Of a DNA stretch of 64,000 bases, positions 9,184-18,338 are shown in pieces. The notes beneath the pieces were generated by a model. It was not told the origin of the DNA. It saw only the letters and a list, made by a program, of their open reading frames with translations, and did no database searches. Where the stretch lies: contig CAZRDX010000016.1 of the NCBI GenBank assembly GCA_964599235.1, forward strand, positions 1-64,000. The letters are read 5' to 3'. Source of the DNA: DRPN01 sp964599235. GTDB lineage: Bacteria; Bacteroidota; Bacteroidia; Bacteroidales; VadinHA17. Every line of letters starts with the position of its first letter. Position 1 is the stretch's first letter. The translations under genes and the position numbers were made by a program.

Positions 9184-10586
9184 CCGGAATGAAAAGACAC
9201 GGTTTCCTTCTTTTAATATCGGTACTGTTGATGATGACGGGCGGCTGCATGCTGGGTCCTGATTTCCAGCGTCTCTCATACCAGAGTGCAGCGCGTTTCC
9301 GTTTTGACACGGCCGCCCTCGACACGACGGTGAACCTGCGGTGGTGGGAACTCTTCGGGGATACGGTCCTGGATACGCTGATCCTGGAGGCGCTGGTGAA
9401 CAATCCCGATGTGCGGGTGGCGGCGGCGCGCGTGGCGGCGGCGCGGGCCAGTCTCGGCTACACCGAGGGGATCCGCTGGCCCGAGGTGCATATGAGCGGC
9501 ATGGTCAGCGGCACAGGCCTCTCGGGCAACACCTCGTCGTCGTTCCACCTCTATCCCGAGTTCTCCTGGGAGATTGGTTTCTGGGGCAAGTACCGCCGCA
9601 TGAACGAGTCGGCGCGGGCCGACCTGCTGGCCAGCGAGCATGCCCACAGGATGGTGCAGCTGAGCCTGCTGACGGCCGTAGCCACCACCTATTTCACACT
9701 CCTGGCGGCGCGCGACCAGCTGGCCCTCACCGAACATACCCTCGCCTCACGCGACAGTGCCCTGCTGATCATGCAGGACAAGTATGCGGGCGGGATGATC
9801 TCCAAGATGGACCTCAACCAGGCCAAGATACAGCGGGACCTGGCAGCGGCGATGGTGCCTTACTACCGGCGGCTCATTGCTCTCAACGAGAACGCCCTGG
9901 GTGTGTTGCTGGGGCGTCCTCCCCAATCGATCCCTACGGGTGAGCCCTTCTATCAGCATCGCTACGAGCTGGACATCCCGGCGGGGCTGCCCTCGCAGCT
10001 GCTGCGGCGGCGCCCCGACATCCTGGAGGCGGAAGCACGCTATCATGCCCGGCTGGCGGAGGTGGGGGTGGCCGAAGCCATGCGCTGGCCCTCGCTGAGC
10101 CTCACCGGCCTGCTGGGCGTGGCCAGCAACGACCTCACCGCCCTCAGCGCCACCGGCCTGAGCTGGTCGGCCGGCGCCTCCCTCTTCAGCCCGCTCTACC
10201 AGTTCGGGAGGAACAAACGCCAGGTGGAAATGGCCCGCGCCCAGGCCGAAGCAGCCCTGGCCTCCTATGAAAAAAACGTCCTCCAGGCCTTCCGGGAAGT
10301 GGAGGACGCCCTCATCAACATCTCCACCTACAGGCAGGAACTGAAAGTGCAGGAATCCCGCACCCGCACCGCCATCGAATCGGAAAAAATGGCCTACGTC
10401 CGTTACGACGAAGGTTCCACCACCTATCTCGAAGTGCTCGAACAACAACGCCAGTCCTTCTCCGCCCAGCTTGACGTCCTTTTCACCCGACTCAATCTGC
10501 TGCGATCCTACATCTTTCTCTACAAAGCCCTGGGAGGAGGATGGCTCACCCCACAGGAAGAAGGATCTTCCTCACCCTCCGGATAA
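9180..10586 (+). CDS. Outer-membrane efflux lipoprotein (NodT/OprM family)
   Basis: The 468-residue protein has a lipoprotein signal peptide ending at MMTGGC and the early GPDFQR motif seen just after the lipid anchor in OprM-type channels. Two repeated halves (about 60-250 and 265-450), rich in long helices with Ala/Arg/Glu, follow the TolC fold. RRRPDI in the second half is a conserved family motif. It completes a tripartite pump with the adaptor and DUF2955 protein encoded just upstream. The ATG at 9180 overlaps the preceding stop; an ATG three codons later is also possible. Confidence 0.88.
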   Translation: MTGMKRHGFLLLISVLLMMTGGCMLGPDFQRLSYQSAARFRFDTAALDTTVNLRWWELFGDTVLDTLILEALVNNPDVRVAAARVAAARASLGYTEGIRWPEVHMSGMVSGTGLSGNTSSSFHLYPEFSWEIGFWGKYRRMNESARADLLASEHAHRMVQLSLLTAVATTYFTLLAARDQLALTEHTLASRDSALLIMQDKYAGGMISKMDLNQAKIQRDLAAAMVPYYRRLIALNENALGVLLGRPPQSIPTGEPFYQHRYELDIPAGLPSQLLRRRPDILEAEARYHARLAEVGVAEAMRWPSLSLTGLLGVASNDLTALSATGLSWSAGASLFSPLYQFGRNKRQVEMARAQAEAALASYEKNVLQAFREVEDALINISTYRQELKVQESRTRTAIESEKMAYVRYDEGSTTYLEVLEQQRQSFSAQLDVLFTRLNLLRSYIFLYKALGGGWLTPQEEGSSSPSG

Positions 10587-10617
10587 TTTTTATTTATTTT
10601 AAATTAAATCTTTTGCT

Positions 10618-10625
10618 TATCTTTG
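10618..10625 (+). promoter_or_regulatory. -7 promoter box upstream of the small ORF and HAD lipoprotein gene
   Basis: TATCTTTG is an exact TAnnTTTG match in an AT-rich stretch that follows the efflux operon. It would drive the small frame at 10648 and the HAD gene at 10890. No -33 element is evident. Confidence 0.45.
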
Positions 10626-10647
10626 AGGTGTTTCTCAAGGGACCCTT

Positions 10648-10893
10648 ATGCTGTTATTTCTGTTCATCACCATCTTACGTACCGACAAAAGACTATTGGG
10701 TTTTTTCGTACTTTTCTTTTTTCTCCCCGTATTGGGTGTGAGCAGGGATCCAGGGGCGGGAGCCCCCTCTTGGGAGGTGCGGACTTTCGTTAAAGATCAA
10801 GGGCTCGAGGAAAGTATGGGTCATTTCCCGTTCCCCGGAAAGGAGCCGGGTATCGTTTTGAGAACAACGAACAAAAGTATTTCTGTATCATGA
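10648..10893 (+). CDS. Hypothetical small membrane or signal-peptide protein (uncertain)
   Basis: This frame of 81 codons has an N-terminal hydrophobic segment (residues 1-29), then a polar tail with no recognisable domain. Two things favour it: a -7 box lies 22 bp before its start, and its stop overlaps the start of the HAD lipoprotein gene as ATGA. Against it: codon use is less G/C-biased than that of the neighbours, and the protein has no family I know. It could be a leader peptide, a decayed gene or a chance frame in the 5' untranslated region of the downstream gene. Confidence 0.25.
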   Translation: MLLFLFITILRTDKRLLGFFVLFFFLPVLGVSRDPGAGAPSWEVRTFVKDQGLEESMGHFPFPGKEPGIVLRTTNKSISVS

Positions 10894-11930
10894 GAACCGT
10901 CAGACGTTTTCCTGCGTTGTTCCTACTTTTCCTGTTGTTGTTCACAGGATGCGGGCATCCTTCAGGCAGGGAGGTTCAGGAGCAGTCAGTCTTGTCAGGA
11001 AAAGGAGAGACACTTCCTTCATGGCGGGAGACCGCCACACTTCGGACCATCATCGATTATGTAACGCGGGTCACCAGTCCCGACAGCGCCGATTACATTC
11101 CTCCGGCCGACCGTATTGCGGTATTTGACAACGACGGCACTTTGTGGGCGGAGCGCCCGCTCTATTTCCAGCTGGAGTTCATTTTCGACAGGGTACGTGC
11201 TTTGGAGCCGCAGCATCCCGAATGGAAGCGCGACAAGCTGATCCAGGCAGTGGTGAAGAGAGATCTGGACCGTATCCGCAAGGCCGGTGCACCGGGCATC
11301 GCCCGGCTGATGGACATCACCCAGGCGGGCATGACCACCGAGGCCTTTACGGAGACGGTCAGGCAATGGATCGCCACGGCACACCATCCGGTAACGGGCC
11401 GGCCTTACACCGACATGGTCTACCAGCCCATGCTGGAGCTGATCCGTTATCTTGAGGTCCATGAGTTCAAGGTGTTCATCATCTCGGGCGGCGATCAGGA
11501 CTTTCTCCGGGCCTGGGCACCCGAGGTGTACGGCATCCCCCGGGAGCAGATCATCGGCAGCCGCCAGCGGCTGGAATACCGGTATGAAGAAAACGGCAAG
11601 CCCGTGCTCTACCGCCTGCCGGAGATCGAGTTCCTCGATGAGGGGTCAGGCAAGGCCATTGCTATCCACCAGTTCGCGGGCCGTCGCCCCGTGATCGCTT
11701 TCGGCAACTCCGACAGCGACATCCAGATGCTCGAATACACCCGCTGGGGCAAGGAAAGATCGCTGGTGGGCTTCGTCCATCACACCGACGCCCGGAGAGA
11801 ATGGGCCTACGACAGGAACTCTGCCATCGGCCGGCTCGACAAAGGTCTCGACAGAGCCAAAAAGAACGGATGGCTGCTCATCGACATAAAAAAAGACTGG
11901 AAGGTGGTCTATCCTTACGAAGAGCAATAA
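10890..11930 (+). CDS. HAD-superfamily phosphatase-like lipoprotein
   Basis: The 346-residue protein has a lipoprotein signal peptide ending at LLFTGC. The HAD motifs are clear: motif I FDNDGTLW near residue 78 supplies the nucleophilic Asp and second Asp, motif II is IISGGD, and motif IV is GNSDSD. The cap insert lies between motifs I and II. This resembles SerB-like haloacid dehalogenase phosphatases, but a lipid anchor puts it outside the cytoplasm, so it may act on periplasmic phosphate esters, including phospholipid-derived ones. The start overlaps the end of the small upstream frame. The gene sits between two efflux operons, with no obvious functional partner. Confidence 0.75.
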   Translation: MRTVRRFPALFLLFLLLFTGCGHPSGREVQEQSVLSGKGETLPSWRETATLRTIIDYVTRVTSPDSADYIPPADRIAVFDNDGTLWAERPLYFQLEFIFDRVRALEPQHPEWKRDKLIQAVVKRDLDRIRKAGAPGIARLMDITQAGMTTEAFTETVRQWIATAHHPVTGRPYTDMVYQPMLELIRYLEVHEFKVFIISGGDQDFLRAWAPEVYGIPREQIIGSRQRLEYRYEENGKPVLYRLPEIEFLDEGSGKAIAIHQFAGRRPVIAFGNSDSDIQMLEYTRWGKERSLVGFVHHTDARREWAYDRNSAIGRLDKGLDRAKKNGWLLIDIKKDWKVVYPYEEQ

Positions 11931-11990
11931 AATAATTTCTATTTTTACATACAACATTTAATTCTATTTCTTATTTAATTCTTTTTTCTT

Positions 11991-12593
11991 ATGGAATCTT
12001 CTCTTTTCCCGATGAAACACATCCGGTCCACGATCCGCCACTGGTGGGTCCATCTGCTGATCGGTGTTCTGTTCGTAGTTGTAGGTATCTGGGTAGTGCG
12101 TGAGCCTGCCGGAGCCTATCTTAGTCTGGCGCTGCTCTTTGCCGTTTCGATGCTGGTATCCGGATCGTTCCAGGTGGTCTTTTCCATGGTCAACCGCTCC
12201 TCCCTGCGCGGCTGGGGTTGGATGCTCTTCATGGGCTTACTGGAACTGGTGCTGGGTGTCTATCTGCTGGGTAACTTCGCCCTGACGCTGGTGGTGCTGG
12301 AAGTGTTCGTAGGTTTCTGGATGATGTTCCGGGCCATCGACCTGATCCTTTTTGCCTTCAAGCTGAAAGCCGAGAAAGTGGCTCACTGGGGCTGGCTGCT
12401 GGTCCTGGGTATTCTGTTGCTGATCTTCTCTTTCTTCATCCTGGCCAACCCCATCTTCGGAGCGTTCTACATCATCCTGTGGACCTCCTTCTCTTTCCTT
12501 ACTGCAGGGTTCACCTACATCTTCCTCTCGCTGAAGATGCGACGGGTCAACAAGATGCTCCGTGAAGAAGGATCCCACGACGAGGCTGCTTGA
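11991..12593 (+). CDS. HdeD-family integral membrane protein
   Basis: The 200-residue protein has six hydrophobic segments arranged as three hairpins between about residues 20 and 185, with the repeated Gly-rich pattern of the HdeD/DUF308 family. HdeD in Escherichia coli is linked to acid resistance at high cell density; no biochemical activity is established for the family. Met8 (12012) fits the usual family N-terminus as well as the first ATG does. The gene is preceded by a very AT-rich 60-bp stretch that contains TATTTTTA, one mismatch from the -7 consensus. It is followed 65 bp later by the TolC gene of an RND pump. Confidence 0.7.
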   Translation: MESSLFPMKHIRSTIRHWWVHLLIGVLFVVVGIWVVREPAGAYLSLALLFAVSMLVSGSFQVVFSMVNRSSLRGWGWMLFMGLLELVLGVYLLGNFALTLVVLEVFVGFWMMFRAIDLILFAFKLKAEKVAHWGWLLVLGILLLIFSFFILANPIFGAFYIILWTSFSFLTAGFTYIFLSLKMRRVNKMLREEGSHDEAA

Positions 12594-12658
12594 AGGGATA
12601 CATGTACGAGCTGACAACTTAGACCTTTTTTGCCGAACCCACAAAACAAGGGACGTTT

Positions 12659-13963
12659 ATGAAACGTATTCTGATCCTTTCCTTTTTCATGTTGATGGCT
12701 CTGCCGCTTTTGTTCGGACAAGGTGATACGCTGGTGTTACGATACCGGCGTATGGCGATCGACTATCAGCAGCAGATCAAGATGGCCGAGAGCCGTCTGA
12801 GCGGGGCCGAGTCGATGCTGGAGGCCGCAAAGTCGGATCGGTTGCCCAAGTTTGATCTCAACGGATCATACAAGTATTATGGTGTCCCTCTCAAGCTGGC
12901 TCCGCCGGCCGACGCCCCTCCGGGCACGCCGGGCGTGGAACTTCACAACCGCTACTCGGTGGATGTGACGCTCTCCCAGCCCATCATCACCGGCGGCTAT
13001 CTGAAGAACACACAACTGGCTGCCATGTCGGAGGTGGAGCTGATGAAGGCTTACGTCGACCTCAACAAACAGGAGGTGATGCTTAATGCCGACATCTATT
13101 ATTGGAACGCCGTATCCCGCAAAGAGATCCGCAACCTGCTCATCCGTTATCGCGACGATATCGGAAGGTTCATGAAAGTGATCGAGGATCGTGTGCAGGA
13201 AGAAGTGGTGGGTAAGAACGAACTCTACCAGGCACGTGTGCGCTACAACGATGCCGAGTACGGGGTCATCAAAGCAGAGAAAGAACTGAGGGTCAGCCTG
13301 ATGGAACTCAACCGACTGTTAGGTGTTCCCGTCGACACCGTTCTGCCCGTGGCTGATTCGCTGAAAGTGGTCGACTGGCAGCGCACAGCCGGCGACATTG
13401 TCCAGCGTGCCCTCAGCCAGCGTCCGGAGCTCAGCATGCTGCAGCGCCAGATCGAGATGAACCAGTACAAGGAAAAGATCACCGCCTCAAAATACCTGCC
13501 CAACATGGGCGTTGGGGTAGGCGGCCTGTGGGGGTCTCCCAGCCCGGGACTCAAGAAGGATCCGGCCTTTAACTACAACATCCAGGCCTGGCTGAGCGTA
13601 CCCATCTTCTACTGGGGCAAGAAAAAAGAAGAGGTGGCGGCCATACGTCAGAACACCGAGGTAAGCCGTCTGGAGATGCAACGTACCCTGGAGATGATCA
13701 CCCTCGAAGCACAGCGCAGCTTCTATGAACTGCAAAAGTCACAGGAACAGCTCGACTTCGCTGCCAGCGCCCTGGACAATGCGACCAGGAACGTCTCGGT
13801 AATGGTCGACCGTTACAACGAAGGTCTCTCCTCGGTGCTCGAGGTGCTCGATGCCCAGCTCTACTGGCAGAAAAGCTATTTCAACTATATCCAGGCCAAA
13901 TATCAGCTCAACACCTCCTACTCCGCCTTCCTCCGTGCAGTGGGGGAACTGGCTGCACAATAA
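12659..13963 (+). CDS. TolC-family outer-membrane channel of an RND pump
   Basis: The 434-residue product has a standard signal peptide (cleavage near LLFGQG) and two repeats of long amphipathic helices typical of TolC-type outer-membrane efflux proteins (about 40-220 and 235-430). There is no lipid anchor, unlike the other channel in this window at 9180-10586. Genes for an adaptor lipoprotein and a 1,025-residue RND transporter follow with short spacers (31 and 18 bp), so the three make one operon encoding a complete tripartite pump. The strong hairpin at 18207-18236 closes it. Confidence 0.88.
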   Translation: MKRILILSFFMLMALPLLFGQGDTLVLRYRRMAIDYQQQIKMAESRLSGAESMLEAAKSDRLPKFDLNGSYKYYGVPLKLAPPADAPPGTPGVELHNRYSVDVTLSQPIITGGYLKNTQLAAMSEVELMKAYVDLNKQEVMLNADIYYWNAVSRKEIRNLLIRYRDDIGRFMKVIEDRVQEEVVGKNELYQARVRYNDAEYGVIKAEKELRVSLMELNRLLGVPVDTVLPVADSLKVVDWQRTAGDIVQRALSQRPELSMLQRQIEMNQYKEKITASKYLPNMGVGVGGLWGSPSPGLKKDPAFNYNIQAWLSVPIFYWGKKKEEVAAIRQNTEVSRLEMQRTLEMITLEAQRSFYELQKSQEQLDFAASALDNATRNVSVMVDRYNEGLSSVLEVLDAQLYWQKSYFNYIQAKYQLNTSYSAFLRAVGELAAQ

Positions 13964-13994
13964 CCCGAAAACAAGAACATAAAAACATAAGACC

Positions 13995-15077
13995 ATGACC
14001 AAATTTACAGCAATCATCCCGGCATTCATCGTGGCGATCCTGTTCTCTTCCTGCAGTTCGAAAGAGCCGGAGCACAAGGAGATCATCCGGCCCGTGAAGG
14101 CCATGACGGTAGGTCGTACGGCCGACCTGGCCGACCGTGGGTTCCCGGCTGTGACCAAGGCCTCCCAGGAAACGGAGGTATCGTTCCAGGTGGGAGGACC
14201 CGTGATCAGGTACAATGTGGTGGAGGGAGCTCTTGTGAAGAAAGGCGAAGTGGTGGCCGTGATCGACCCGCGGGATTATATGCTGGCCGAACAGGCGGCC
14301 CGTGCACGTTACGACCAGACCAAGGCGGAGGCCGAACGCTACCGCCGTCTCTGGGAAAAAGGATCGGTGGCCAAGAACGACTACGACCGCAAGCAGGCCG
14401 CCTTCCTCCAGGCCAAGGCCGAATGGGAGAAAGCTCTCAATGATCTGGCCGACACCAAGCTGCGTGCTCCTTTCACCGGCTACTACGGCCCCAAGCTGGT
14501 AGAGGTGGGTGAGGTGGTACAGCCCGGCGAGCCGGTAGCCATCATCTCCAACCTTTCGGTGCTTGAGGTGGTGACCGTCCTGCCGGAACAGGTGGCTGTC
14601 CAGTATCGTTACTTCGCCGACTATGAGGTGACTTTCGACACTTACCCCGGGATGGTCTTTCACGCCACACTGAAGAACCTGGAAAAAACACCGACCCCGG
14701 AGGGGTTCCGCCTTCATCTTATCCTGCAGCATACCAACGACCCCAACGACCCTGCTCAGCCGAAGATCTCGGCAGGGATGAGCTGTCGTGTCTCAATACG
14801 CCTGAAAGACAACAGCCTCGCCGCCTCTGAGATCATCGTACCCGTCTCGGCCGTAGTGCAGGGAGACACCGACGAGGTGCCCTCGGTCTGGAAACTCCAC
14901 CCCCTGAGCGGCGACACCCTCCAAGTACAGAGGCAGCATGTGACCCTCGGCGGGCTCAAGAACCGCAACATGGTGGTCATCAAAAGCGGGCTCAAGAACG
15001 GCGACCACATCGTCACCGCCGGAGCCAAACGCCTGGTTGAAGGCCAGAAGGTCAAGTTGCTCAAGAAAAACCTCTAA
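13995..15077 (+). CDS. RND efflux adaptor lipoprotein (AcrA/MexE type)
   Basis: The 360-residue protein carries a lipoprotein signal peptide ending at LFSSCS (Cys at about residue 17). Membrane-fusion protein modules follow in order: lipoyl half near PVIRYNVVEGALVKKGEVVAVID (about 70-95), a short alpha-hairpin (about 100-150), the second lipoyl half, a beta-barrel and a membrane-proximal domain with the closing GLKNGDHIVTAGAKRLVEGQ motif. It bridges the RND transporter and the TolC channel encoded on either side. Substrate is unknown. Confidence 0.88.
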   Translation: MTKFTAIIPAFIVAILFSSCSSKEPEHKEIIRPVKAMTVGRTADLADRGFPAVTKASQETEVSFQVGGPVIRYNVVEGALVKKGEVVAVIDPRDYMLAEQAARARYDQTKAEAERYRRLWEKGSVAKNDYDRKQAAFLQAKAEWEKALNDLADTKLRAPFTGYYGPKLVEVGEVVQPGEPVAIISNLSVLEVVTVLPEQVAVQYRYFADYEVTFDTYPGMVFHATLKNLEKTPTPEGFRLHLILQHTNDPNDPAQPKISAGMSCRVSIRLKDNSLAASEIIVPVSAVVQGDTDEVPSVWKLHPLSGDTLQVQRQHVTLGGLKNRNMVVIKSGLKNGDHIVTAGAKRLVEGQKVKLLKKNL

Positions 15078-15095
15078 TCCTTTAAAGCCAGCATC

Positions 15096-18000
15096 ATGAG
15101 TATTGCAGGATATGCTTTAAGGCACAAACAGGTCATCCACTTCTTCCTCATCCTGACGCTGCTGGGAGGGATCATCTCATTCAATAAGCTGGGGAAGCGG
15201 GAGGATTCGCCTTTTGTGATCAAGCAGATCATCTTCATGACCTATTACCCGGGTGCGTCGGCCCAGGAGGTGGCAGAACAAGTGACCGAGGTGATCGAAC
15301 GTGAGATCCAGTCACACCCCCTGGTCGACTTCATCAAGTCGGAGTCACGGCCCGGTTTCAGCTACATCAAGGTCGACATGTACCAGTGGGTCCCCAAGGA
15401 GCGTTTCCAGCAGATCTGGGACGAGATGCGGCGCAAGATCATGAACGTGCAGCCCAAGCTGCCCAAAGAGGCCAGCACGGTAATCGTCAACGACGACTTC
15501 GGCGACGTTTACGGGATCTATTACGCCCTGACGGCCGACGCGGGCTATTCACCCTCCGAGCTGGAGGATTATGCCCAGTTCGTCAAACAGCAGCTCTCCA
15601 CCGCCGAGGATGTGGCCAAGGTGAAGCTCTTCGGCATACAGAACAGGGTGGTGAATGTGTACATCTCCGACAACCGTCTGGCCAATGCCGGGGTGACACC
15701 TTTCGACATCTATCGTGCTCTTTCCACTCAGAACCAGTTCGTCAACACGGCCAAGATCCAGACAGGGGTTTTTGACGTGCGGGTGAACGCTCCCGGCACC
15801 TTCCGCAACATCGACGAGCTCAAGGACCTGGTCATCACCGGACGATCGGGCAAACAGATCCGGCTGCGTGACATCGCCACGCTCGTGGAACAAGACTACA
15901 AGGACCCGCCCGACCAGATGATGCGGCTCAACGGACTGCCGGCCATCGGCATCGGCTTCTCCACCCGTGAGGGCGGCAACTCCGTGGTGGCGGGTGAAAG
16001 CATCCGCAAGAAACTGGCCACGGTGATCCCGCAGCTGCCCGTAGGCATCGAGATGGTGAACATCTACTCCGAGGACAAGGTGGCCATGGAAGCGAACCGC
16101 ACTTTCATCACCAACCTGCTGGAGTCGCTCGGAATCGTCATCGTTTTGATCCTGCTCTCCATGGGAGCCCGGGCCGGCGTGCTTATCGGCACGAGCCTCC
16201 TCTATTCCATCCTGGCCACACTGATGCTGATGCTGCCTTTCGGCATCGAGCTGCACCGCACCTCGCTGGCCGCCATCATCATCGCCATGGGGATGCTGGT
16301 GGACAACGCCATCGTGGTGACCAGCAACGCCCAGGTGAAGATCGCCAAAGGAATGCCCCGCCGTCAGGCCTTCGAGGAGGGAGCCACCAAGCCCCAATGG
16401 GGTCTTCTTGGGGCCACCATCATCGCCATCCTCTCTTTCCTGCCGCTCTATATGGCCCCCAGCAACACGGCCGAGATCATCAAGCCCCTTTTCATGGTGC
16501 TGGCCATCGCCCTGACCATGAGCTGGGTGTTCGCCCTGACACAGACCACCGTCTACGGCGACGGTATCATCAAGGCCAACAGCGGCGAGGGCGAGAACAA
16601 AGATCCCTTCGACACCCCCTTCTACCACAAACTTACCCGGTTCATCGAAGGGATCATCGCAAAAAAATACCTCACCCTGGCCGTCGTCTTCGGCCTCTTC
16701 TTCCTGAGCATGGCCGGTTTCAAGATGGTGAAACAGGATTTCTTCCCCCCCATCAACAAACCGATGTTCAAGCTCGACTATTTCCTCCCCGAGGGGGCGG
16801 ACATCAAGGCCGTGAAGGCCGATGTGGAGAAGATGGAGAAGTTCCTTCTTTCCCGCAAGGATGTCAAGCTGGTGTCGGTGACCCTGGGAGCTTCGCCATT
16901 GCGTTACTATCTGGCCTCGGTCTCCTGGAGCCCGCGGCCCAACCTGGCCAACTTCCTGGTGGAGACCACCGACTACAAGGCTGCCGACTCGCTGATGGTC
17001 ATTTTCCGCACCTGGGTGCTGGAGAATTTCCCCGATGCTTTGGCCATTGCCTACAAGTTCAAGGTCTCGCCCTCCCCCGATGCGATCATCGAAGCCACCT
17101 TCGACGGTCCCGATCCAAAGGTACTGCGCCAGCTGGCTGAGGAGGCCAAGGCGATCATGCGGCAGGAACCGCTGGCCATCAACATCCGCGACAGCTGGGG
17201 AGAGAAAACGATGAAGGTGGAGCCGGTATACAACCAGAACAAGGGACGTATTGCCAATGTCACACGCACGGAGATGGCACGTGCCCTGCAGCGCATCACC
17301 GACGGACAAACCATAGGCCATTACCGTGAAGGCAACTGGGTGATGCCTATCCTGCTGATGTCGAGTGACCGCAACCACTACAACTACAGCAACCTGGGGA
17401 GCCTGCCCATCCTCAACGCACGCGGTCAGCTCATCCCTCTAGAGCAGGTCACAGACAGCATCTATCTGGCCTTCGAGAACAGCGTACTGAAGAAATACAA
17501 CCGGCAGTACTCCATCGCCGCTCAGTGCGATCCGGTACTGGGTGTGGGGAATGCCGAGTTGGAACAGCATCTTATCCCCAAAATCTCCAAGATCCCTCTG
17601 CCGGAGGGCTATCGTCTCTGGTGGGACGGCATCAAGTACACACAGGAGGTCACCAACAAGGCCATTGCCGGTCAGCTGCCCATTGCGGTATTGCTGATCG
17701 TCTCGATCCTGATGATCCTCTATGCCGAATGGCGCACCGTGGTGATGATCTTCTTCATGATCCCGCTGATCATGCTGGGGATCGTGCCGGCCTTCCTCCT
17801 TTCGGGCCTGTTCTTCAACTTCTTCGCCCTGCTGGGTGTGCTGGGCCTGGTGGGAATGGTGATCAAGAACGCGATCGTGTTGCTCGACGAGGCCAACCTG
17901 GAGATCAAGGAGAACGGCAAGTCGCAATACGAGGCGATCATCATCGCTACCCGCTCGAGGGCCATTCCGGTGGCCATGGCTGCCGGCACCACCATCCTGG

Positions 18001-18173
18001 GGATGGCCCCGCTGCTCCCCGACCCGATGTTCGGCGGCATGGCCGTCACCATCATGGGCGGACTCTTCGCTGCCACCTTCCTCACCATTATCGTCCTGCC
18101 CGCCTTTTATGCCGTGATGTTCGGCCTCAGGAAAAACAAGGAAGAAAAAGCGGAAAAAGAAAACGAAGAATGA
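15096..18173 (+). CDS. RND-family inner-membrane efflux transporter
   Basis: At 1,025 residues it has the usual length for an AcrB-type HAE-RND pump. It has one N-terminal membrane segment, a large periplasmic loop (about 35-330), six segments, a second large loop (about 565-860) and a final bundle to residue 1,010. The proton-relay region is seen as GMLVDNAIVV in the fourth transmembrane segment; the key Asp is kept and the second Asp of AcrB is Asn, as in many homologues. Substrates may be drugs, bile salts or metals but cannot be told from the sequence. It is the last gene of the tripartite pump operon and is followed by a strong terminator. Confidence 0.9.
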   Translation: MSIAGYALRHKQVIHFFLILTLLGGIISFNKLGKREDSPFVIKQIIFMTYYPGASAQEVAEQVTEVIEREIQSHPLVDFIKSESRPGFSYIKVDMYQWVPKERFQQIWDEMRRKIMNVQPKLPKEASTVIVNDDFGDVYGIYYALTADAGYSPSELEDYAQFVKQQLSTAEDVAKVKLFGIQNRVVNVYISDNRLANAGVTPFDIYRALSTQNQFVNTAKIQTGVFDVRVNAPGTFRNIDELKDLVITGRSGKQIRLRDIATLVEQDYKDPPDQMMRLNGLPAIGIGFSTREGGNSVVAGESIRKKLATVIPQLPVGIEMVNIYSEDKVAMEANRTFITNLLESLGIVIVLILLSMGARAGVLIGTSLLYSILATLMLMLPFGIELHRTSLAAIIIAMGMLVDNAIVVTSNAQVKIAKGMPRRQAFEEGATKPQWGLLGATIIAILSFLPLYMAPSNTAEIIKPLFMVLAIALTMSWVFALTQTTVYGDGIIKANSGEGENKDPFDTPFYHKLTRFIEGIIAKKYLTLAVVFGLFFLSMAGFKMVKQDFFPPINKPMFKLDYFLPEGADIKAVKADVEKMEKFLLSRKDVKLVSVTLGASPLRYYLASVSWSPRPNLANFLVETTDYKAADSLMVIFRTWVLENFPDALAIAYKFKVSPSPDAIIEATFDGPDPKVLRQLAEEAKAIMRQEPLAINIRDSWGEKTMKVEPVYNQNKGRIANVTRTEMARALQRITDGQTIGHYREGNWVMPILLMSSDRNHYNYSNLGSLPILNARGQLIPLEQVTDSIYLAFENSVLKKYNRQYSIAAQCDPVLGVGNAELEQHLIPKISKIPLPEGYRLWWDGIKYTQEVTNKAIAGQLPIAVLLIVSILMILYAEWRTVVMIFFMIPLIMLGIVPAFLLSGLFFNFFALLGVLGLVGMVIKNAIVLLDEANLEIKENGKSQYEAIIIATRSRAIPVAMAAGTTILGMAPLLPDPMFGGMAVTIMGGLFAATFLTIIVLPAFYAVMFGLRKNKEEKAEKENEE

Positions 18174-18206
18174 TAAGTACCCCACGGCGAACCTGACAAA
18201 ACCAGA

Positions 18207-18240
18207 AGAGAAGGCCATCCGCAGATGGCCTTCTCTCTTT
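18207..18240 (+). terminator. Rho-independent terminator of the RND pump operon
   Basis: A 13-bp perfect stem (18207-18219 with 18224-18236) around a CGCA loop is followed by a T-rich tail. It lies 33 bp after the RND stop codon. Confidence 0.85.
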
Positions 18241-18338
18241 TCAATCCATATTGACAACACCTCAATAAGGAGAAATTTTGCTATTTTGGCACATCTGAGG
18301 GTACCGCGCCGTACCCTGATGAAAAAGGAGAGGATATA

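Noticed and set aside
15549..17378. A 609-codon open frame antisense to the RND transporter
   Set aside because: It follows from the third-position G/C bias of the real gene; the translation is low-complexity, His- and Asp-rich, with no family.
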